Assembly (NCBI GenBank): GCA_007124535.1
Contig: SLEY01000179.1
Location: 1-6,565, forward strand
DNA: 6,565 nt
Reading direction: 5' to 3'
DNA from: Planctomycetaceae bacterium
Lineage (GTDB): Bacteria; Planctomycetota; Planctomycetia; Pirellulales; Pirellulaceae
Part shown: one piece after another, positions 3,822 through 6,565 of the stretch
How the letters are laid out: each line of letters begins with the position of its first letter
How positions within the stretch are numbered: the first letter of the stretch is position 1
Notes under the pieces: model-generated
Database searches by the model: none
What the model was told of the DNA's origin: nothing
The model's input: the letters and a program-made list of their open reading frames with translations, nothing else
Made by a program: the position numbers and the translations under genes

Positions 3822-6452
3822 ATGAAGAATGCAATGTCCCTTGCCAACCTTCGCCCCGCAGTGATCCAGGCTCGAGACCTGCTCAAGCAGGGGCGCTCGC
3901 AGGTGTACCACCAGCACCGCGGCGGAACTCCAAGCATCGCGGTCAGCCATGCCCTGGCCGATCTTTTCGATCAAATCGTCCTCCAACTGTTCCACCAGGC
4001 GTTGGAGTCCGAGCAGGATGCGACACAATTGGCGCTCGTGCCCCACGGCGGTTACGGCCGACGTGATGTGGCCCCGTTCTCCGATGCCGATCTGATGCTC
4101 CTGTGCGCCAATCCCGCCGATCGCCGAGTCGAACGGCAGGTCGAACGATTGATGCGAGACCTGTGCGACTCGGGATTGGTGCTGGGACACAGCCTGCGAA
4201 CCCCCGCCGAAGCCTGCCGATTGGCCGGGGAAGACGTGACCATCTTCACGTCGCTGGCCGAGGCCCGCTGGCTGGCCGGCAACCGGGAACTGTACCGCCA
4301 GTTCCAACAATCGTTCGGTCGCCTCACACGGCGACGTTCCCGCAAACTGGTCGAAGCGATCGAAGCCGCTCGACGGGAAGAGCGTTTCCGGTATGGAGGT
4401 ACCGTCTTTCTGTTGACCCCGAACTTGAAACGCTCGTATGGAGGGCTTCGTGATATCCAAATGGTACGTTGGGTCGGATTCGCGCGGTATGGAAAACGCG
4501 ATTGGACCGATCTGGAAAAACGCGGGGGGTTGGAAGCCGAAGATCGGAAGAACTTGGAACTCGCACACCAGTTCCTCCTGGGGGTTCGCCATGAATTGCA
4601 CTTCGAAACCGGCCAGGCTCGCGACGTGCTCGAACGGGCCGAGCAACTGCGCCTGGCCGAATTGTACGGCTACCCGGAGGATCAGGTGCTGCTGCCGGTC
4701 GAGCAATTCATGCGGGAGTACTTCCGGCATACGGCGAATGTTCGCGACGCGGCATCCCACTTTCTTTCAAAATGTCGCACTCAAAAATGGTGGTTTCAGG
4801 CGGTCGAAATGCTCCGCCGCCGTCAGGTTGCTCCGGGGATTTGGATGGGGCCGCGAACGGTGGGCGCGACTCGAGACCAACTGACGAACGTGGGGACCGA
4901 CCCGGGACGTGTCCTGCAGTTGATGGAACTGACCAGCCGTTTTGACCGCCGGATCGATCCACGGACTTGGCAAACGATCCGCCAGTCGATGCTGCGTCCG
5001 CAAGAGGTCCTGCTGACCGGCGAGGTGCAGCGGCGTTTTCTGGGCTTGCTTGCCCAGCCCCGGCGACTGGGGGATTCCTTGCGGCGTCTGCATGAACTGG
5101 GAGTTTTGGAGAAGATCATCCCGGCCATGGGCCATGCCCGCTGCTTGGTGCAGTTTAACGAATACCACAAGTACACGGTGGATGAACACTGCTTGCGGGC
5201 CGTCGCGGCGGCGACCGAATTTTTGGATCAGCGGAGCCCGCTGGGCGAAGTCTACCGGAATCTAGCGAATCGCCGCACGCTGCACTTGGCCCTCCTGCTC
5301 CATGATCTGGGCAAAGGCTTTGTCGAAGATCACAGTGAGGTCGGCGCCCGCTTGGCCAGCGACGTGGGCGAGCGTCTGAGTCTGCCATCAGAGGAACGCG
5401 AGACGTTACGCTCACTCGTGCAGCAGCACCTGCTGCTGTCGCACGTGGCCCAGCGACGGGACATTCACGATCCGGCGGTCATTCTGGAATTGGCCCGGCA
5501 AGTCGGGTCCCCGGAGGGACTGCAGATGCTGTATGTCCTGAGCTGCGCCGATCTGGCAGCGGTGGGGCCGGAGGTGCTCACGCCTTGGAAACAGGAGCTT
5601 CTTACCCAGCTGTATTACAATACACTGGGTGCGCTGACGGGGGATGTATTGGTCGGTCCCGGAGAGCAGGGGGAAACTCGCCGCCGTCCGTTGTACCGGC
5701 AACCCCCGTCCGATCCGTCCGATCCGTGGTGGCAGCGTCAGATCGCCGCCCTGCCCCCTTCGCTACTTGGTGAAACCCGTGCCCCCCGCGTGCTGGAGGA
5801 ACTGGCAACCCTGCGCTCCTTGGGACGCCAGGACGCCATGGCCTCCGGCCGCTACGATCCGGAGACCCGAACCGTCCAGTACACGATCGGCGCCTACGAA
5901 GACCTGACACCTGGTATTTTTCATCGCTTGACGGGGGTACTGACCAGCCAGCGGATGGAGATCCTCTCCGCCGAGATCCACACGCTGGCCGACGGTTTGG
6001 TGCTGGATCACTTTTATGTTCACGATCCGGACCACACGGGTTCACCGCCCGAGTCTCGCTTCCGGGCGGTCAGTCGCCAATTGGTTGATTCGCTGAAGCA
6101 CCCCTCCGAGGAACCACAAAAATTCCCTCGTCTCTGGGGCCGTTCCCCGCGGGTTGATGTTCCGAATCCTCCCCCAAAGGTCCGCTTTGACAACAATACC
6201 TCGGAGCGTTTCACCATTCTGGACGTTTTCGCCACCGATCGCTTGGGCCTGCTCTACGCGATCACCCGGTTGTTGTACGCCGCGGGGATGTCGGTGCATC
6301 GCGCCAAAATCGGTACCCACCTGGACCAGGTGGTCGATGTGTTTTACATGACGGACGGGGCCGGTAACAAAGTTCGCGACCCGCAATGTCTGGAAAGCTT
6401 GCAGGAAGAACTGCTGCGCTGCCTGCTTCCGCCAACCGAATCGGAAAAATAA
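3822..6452 (+). CDS. glnD: Bifunctional PII uridylyltransferase / uridylyl-removing enzyme
   Basis: GlnD senses glutamine: it uridylylates PII (GlnB/GlnK) when glutamine is low and removes UMP when it is high, steering glutamine synthetase and nitrogen genes. The 876-residue product is full length (E. coli 890). In order: the nucleotidyltransferase motif GGYGR...FSDAD at 76-90 with metal-binding Asp88 and Asp90; TPNLKRSYGGLRDIQ at 199-213, typical of the family; the HD hydrolase domain with YTVDEH (His456), LLHDLGKG (His494, Asp495), His504 and HLLLSHVAQRRDIHDP; and two ACT domains at about 686-760 and 796-870, where glutamine binds. All key residues for both activities look present. The ATG at 3822 lacks a clear ribosome site. 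Alternatives are ATG 3834, and CTG 3795, which has GGAG 7 bases upstream. It diverges from infC; the next gene starts 46 bases downstream. Confidence 0.96.
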   Translation: MKNAMSLANLRPAVIQARDLLKQGRSQVYHQHRGGTPSIAVSHALADLFDQIVLQLFHQALESEQDATQLALVPHGGYGRRDVAPFSDADLMLLCANPADRRVERQVERLMRDLCDSGLVLGHSLRTPAEACRLAGEDVTIFTSLAEARWLAGNRELYRQFQQSFGRLTRRRSRKLVEAIEAARREERFRYGGTVFLLTPNLKRSYGGLRDIQMVRWVGFARYGKRDWTDLEKRGGLEAEDRKNLELAHQFLLGVRHELHFETGQARDVLERAEQLRLAELYGYPEDQVLLPVEQFMREYFRHTANVRDAASHFLSKCRTQKWWFQAVEMLRRRQVAPGIWMGPRTVGATRDQLTNVGTDPGRVLQLMELTSRFDRRIDPRTWQTIRQSMLRPQEVLLTGEVQRRFLGLLAQPRRLGDSLRRLHELGVLEKIIPAMGHARCLVQFNEYHKYTVDEHCLRAVAAATEFLDQRSPLGEVYRNLANRRTLHLALLLHDLGKGFVEDHSEVGARLASDVGERLSLPSEERETLRSLVQQHLLLSHVAQRRDIHDPAVILELARQVGSPEGLQMLYVLSCADLAAVGPEVLTPWKQELLTQLYYNTLGALTGDVLVGPGEQGETRRRPLYRQPPSDPSDPWWQRQIAALPPSLLGETRAPRVLEELATLRSLGRQDAMASGRYDPETRTVQYTIGAYEDLTPGIFHRLTGVLTSQRMEILSAEIHTLADGLVLDHFYVHDPDHTGSPPESRFRAVSRQLVDSLKHPSEEPQKFPRLWGRSPRVDVPNPPPKVRFDNNTSERFTILDVFATDRLGLLYAITRLLYAAGMSVHRAKIGTHLDQVVDVFYMTDGAGNKVRDPQCLESLQEELLRCLLPPTESEK
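5604..5630 (+). repeat. Near-perfect inverted repeat inside glnD
   Basis: The arms ACCCAG-C-TGTATT (5604-5616) and AATACACTGGGT (5619-5630) are complementary over 12 bp with a single extra C and a 2-base centre. It encodes part of the region after the HD domain. Its function is unknown; it may be chance or a structured mRNA element. Confidence 0.45.
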
Positions 6453-6485
6453 ATCGTATTGTGCCTTTTGGAACCAAAGTCAGCG

Positions 6486-6493
6486 AGGAGGAG
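6486..6493 (+). promoter_or_regulatory. Ribosome binding site of the right-edge gene
   Basis: AGGAGGAG ends 5 bases before the GTG at 6499-6501 and is the strongest Shine-Dalgarno sequence in the window. It supports translation of the partial gene at the right edge from a GTG codon. Confidence 0.7.
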
Positions 6494-6498
6494 TTGCC

Positions 6499-6565
6499 GT
6501 GACCTCGATTGTCCCGATTCGTCTGTCCTTGTCGAACGCTTATCTGGTTCGCGGAGAACGTGCCA
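6499..6565 (+). CDS. Partial gene, N-terminus resembling MBL-fold metallo-hydrolases
   Basis: Only 22 codons are present, from GTG 6499-6501 to the right edge. The peptide begins V/M-TSIVPIRLSLSNAYLVRGERA. A beta-strand followed by SNAYLVRGER is how many metallo-beta-lactamase-fold hydrolases (glyoxalase II-like) begin, just before an LVDTG strand, which here would lie beyond the window. No metal-binding HxHxDH motif can be seen because the sequence ends. A strong AGGAGGAG ribosome site precedes the start, and the 46-base gap after glnD allows cotranscription. The start and strand are well supported. The family is a guess from a short N-terminus, and a specific substrate cannot be named. Confidence 0.6.
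   Translation, partial: MTSIVPIRLSLSNAYLVRGERA

Noticed and set aside
3654..4760. 368-codon open frame on the minus strand opposite glnD
   Set aside because: It overlaps the glnD nucleotidyltransferase coding region and the infC leader in antisense; no family resemblance and no ribosome site was seen.
5707..5726. Short tandem repeat of GATCCGTCC-like units in glnD
   Set aside because: Two partial copies encode SDPSDP in a variable linker; this is too short to be more than local slippage or codon coincidence.

Overview
This is a chromosomal housekeeping region from a GC-rich bacterium. No mobile element, CRISPR array, tRNA or rRNA is visible. My inference, at moderate confidence and from overall protein character only, is a member of the Planctomycetota; nothing in the window proves the phylum.

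Minus strand, read right to left (about 3775 to 1): a candidate promoter and an attenuator-like leader precede infC (translation initiation factor IF3), whose reading frame offers only a non-canonical AUC start. About 145 bases rich in hairpins follow. Then comes a small SRP RNA (ffs/4.5S-like), then dnaX (clamp loader tau, with an A10 slippage tract that should also give a gamma-like form), a YbaB/EbfC nucleoid protein gene, and recR, which is cut by the left edge. The order SRP RNA - dnaX - ybaB - recR is the classic one known from Bacillus and other bacteria.

Plus strand: glnD (PII uridylyltransferase/uridylyl-removing enzyme) diverges from infC across a 173-base region. It is followed, 46 bases later, by the first 22 codons of a gene whose N-terminus resembles metallo-beta-lactamase-fold hydrolases.

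The minus-strand cluster links translation initiation (IF3), protein targeting (SRP RNA) and replication/repair (DnaX, YbaB, RecR). GlnD is the nitrogen-status sensor that modifies PII and is functionally separate. The most interesting signals are regulatory: the A10 run in dnaX with stops soon after in both alternative frames, the mutually exclusive hairpins plus U-tract ahead of infC, the AUC start of infC, and the URRC-type (UAAC) tetraloop of the SRP RNA. I see no wholly new multi-gene system.
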